Part shown: positions 4,938 through 5,096 of the stretch, in pieces
Layout of the letters: each line of letters opens with the position of its first letter
Position numbering within the stretch: the stretch's first letter is position 1
Assembly: GCA_016201575.1 (NCBI GenBank)
Contig: JACQCN010000394.1
Span: 1 to 5,096 of the forward strand
From: Candidatus Rokuibacteriota bacterium
GTDB lineage: Bacteria; Methylomirabilota; Methylomirabilia; Rokubacteriales; CSP1-6
Length of the DNA stretch: 5,096 bases
Direction of reading: 5' to 3'
Made by a program: the position numbers and the translations under genes
Notes under the pieces: generated by a model
Database searches by the model: none
Told to the model about the DNA's origin: nothing
What the model saw: only the letters and a program-made list of their open reading frames with translations

Positions 4938-5000
4938 TATTCACGAACGGCGATGGCGCGACCGGGCGGGTGGCGCAGGGTGCGGTCCCCGCGGGGCCGC
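4938..5000. repeat. Dispersed intergenic repeat, copy B (partner at 481-537)
   Basis: The blocks occur in the same order as in copy A: TATTCACGAACGGC (4938-4951), CCGGGCGGGTGGCG (4962-4975), GCGGTCCCC (4982-4990), then the second half of a hairpin. The copy starts nine bases after the hydro-lyase stop codon. Here it follows the 3' end of a plus-strand gene, whereas copy A abuts the 5' end of a minus-strand gene, so its position relative to transcription is not fixed. Confidence 0.7.
4982..5000. other. GC-rich hairpin inside repeat copy B
   Basis: GCGGTCCC (4982-4989) pairs with GGGGCCGC (4993-5000) over eight positions around a three-base CGC loop, one pair (4986/4996) being T-G. It occupies the same place as the hairpin at 520-537 of copy A; the right arms differ in sequence but both pair. 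No T-tract follows, so it is not a canonical intrinsic terminator, though it could still slow transcription or protect the 3' end of the hydro-lyase message. Confidence 0.55.
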
Positions 5001-5026
5001 GCCCAGTGGGCCCCCCTCGTCCCGTC

Positions 5027-5045
5027 CGCCGCGCGCAGCGCGGCG
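5027..5045. other. Second GC hairpin downstream of the hydro-lyase
   Basis: CGCCGCGC (5027-5034) and GCGCGGCG (5038-5045) are perfect complements with a three-base GCA loop. It lies 27 bases after the hairpin at 4982-5000, forming a run of strong stems between the hydro-lyase and the window edge. No U-tract follows. I see no convincing gene in 4930-5096. Confidence 0.45.
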
Positions 5046-5096
5046 TTCGGGCGAGCGGGTGACGGAGCCGGCCCCGCGGGGGCGGCGCCCTGCGAC

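Noticed and set aside
4075..4944. A minus-strand open frame of 289 codons opposite the hydro-lyase.
   Set aside because: It is antisense to a gene with strong family motifs and itself shows compositionally biased sequence and no recognisable domain.
1..5096. tRNA, rRNA, known riboswitch, transposase, integrase, toxin-antitoxin or defence genes.
   Set aside because: I looked on both strands and found no matching sequence motifs or protein families; the coding content is six ordinary metabolic or modifying enzymes.

Overview
The window is very GC-rich (roughly 70% by eye) and densely coding, with G/C-ending codons throughout. Nothing in it names the host. The base composition, the mix of ordinary metabolic enzymes and the repeat-filled intergenic gaps would fit an uncultivated high-GC soil or sediment bacterium (Rokubacteria/Methylomirabilota-like, or a high-GC proteobacterium); that placement is inference only.

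Layout. Three genes are on the minus strand in the left half: an NAD-dependent epimerase/dehydratase (2166-1189), a GNAT N-acetyltransferase of the ArsN1/phosphinothricin-acetyltransferase type five bases behind it (1183-692), and, after a 218-base repeat-filled gap, the N-terminal part of an acyl-CoA synthetase (NDP-forming)-type CoA-binding protein (473 to the window edge). Three genes are on the plus strand in the right half: a class I SAM-dependent methyltransferase (2188-2901), a D-2-hydroxyacid dehydrogenase of the phosphoglycerate-dehydrogenase type (2926-3915) and a DUF1445/UPF0317 putative hydro-lyase, the D-glutamate cyclase family (4141-4929). The two halves diverge from a gap of only 21 bases.

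Regulation. The divergent gap holds a self-complementary 8-mer, ATTATAAT, which gives a perfect TATAAT on each strand. Both start codons lie where transcription should begin, so both genes look leaderless and driven by one symmetric promoter. The hydro-lyase also has an extended -10 box (TGCTACACT) almost on top of its ATG. The dehydrogenase, which is internal to an operon, instead has a clear Shine-Dalgarno sequence.

Repeats. The gap at 474-691 contains a 36-base direct repeat with a 35-base spacer, a tight hairpin, and 17-base inverted arms bounding 512-669. The first part of this gap is related to sequence just after the hydro-lyase (4938-5000), so the two gaps share a dispersed repeat. 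The gap between the dehydrogenase and the hydro-lyase (3916-4140) is almost filled by a 204-base element bounded by 21-base inverted repeats matching at 20 of 21 positions. It looks like a MITE-type non-coding element.

No common pathway for the six genes can be read from the sequence. The epimerase/GNAT pair and the methyltransferase/dehydrogenase pair are each spaced like co-transcribed genes. I see no defence system, phage gene, CRISPR-Cas or biosynthetic cluster. The unusual content is the promoter architecture and the non-coding repeats.
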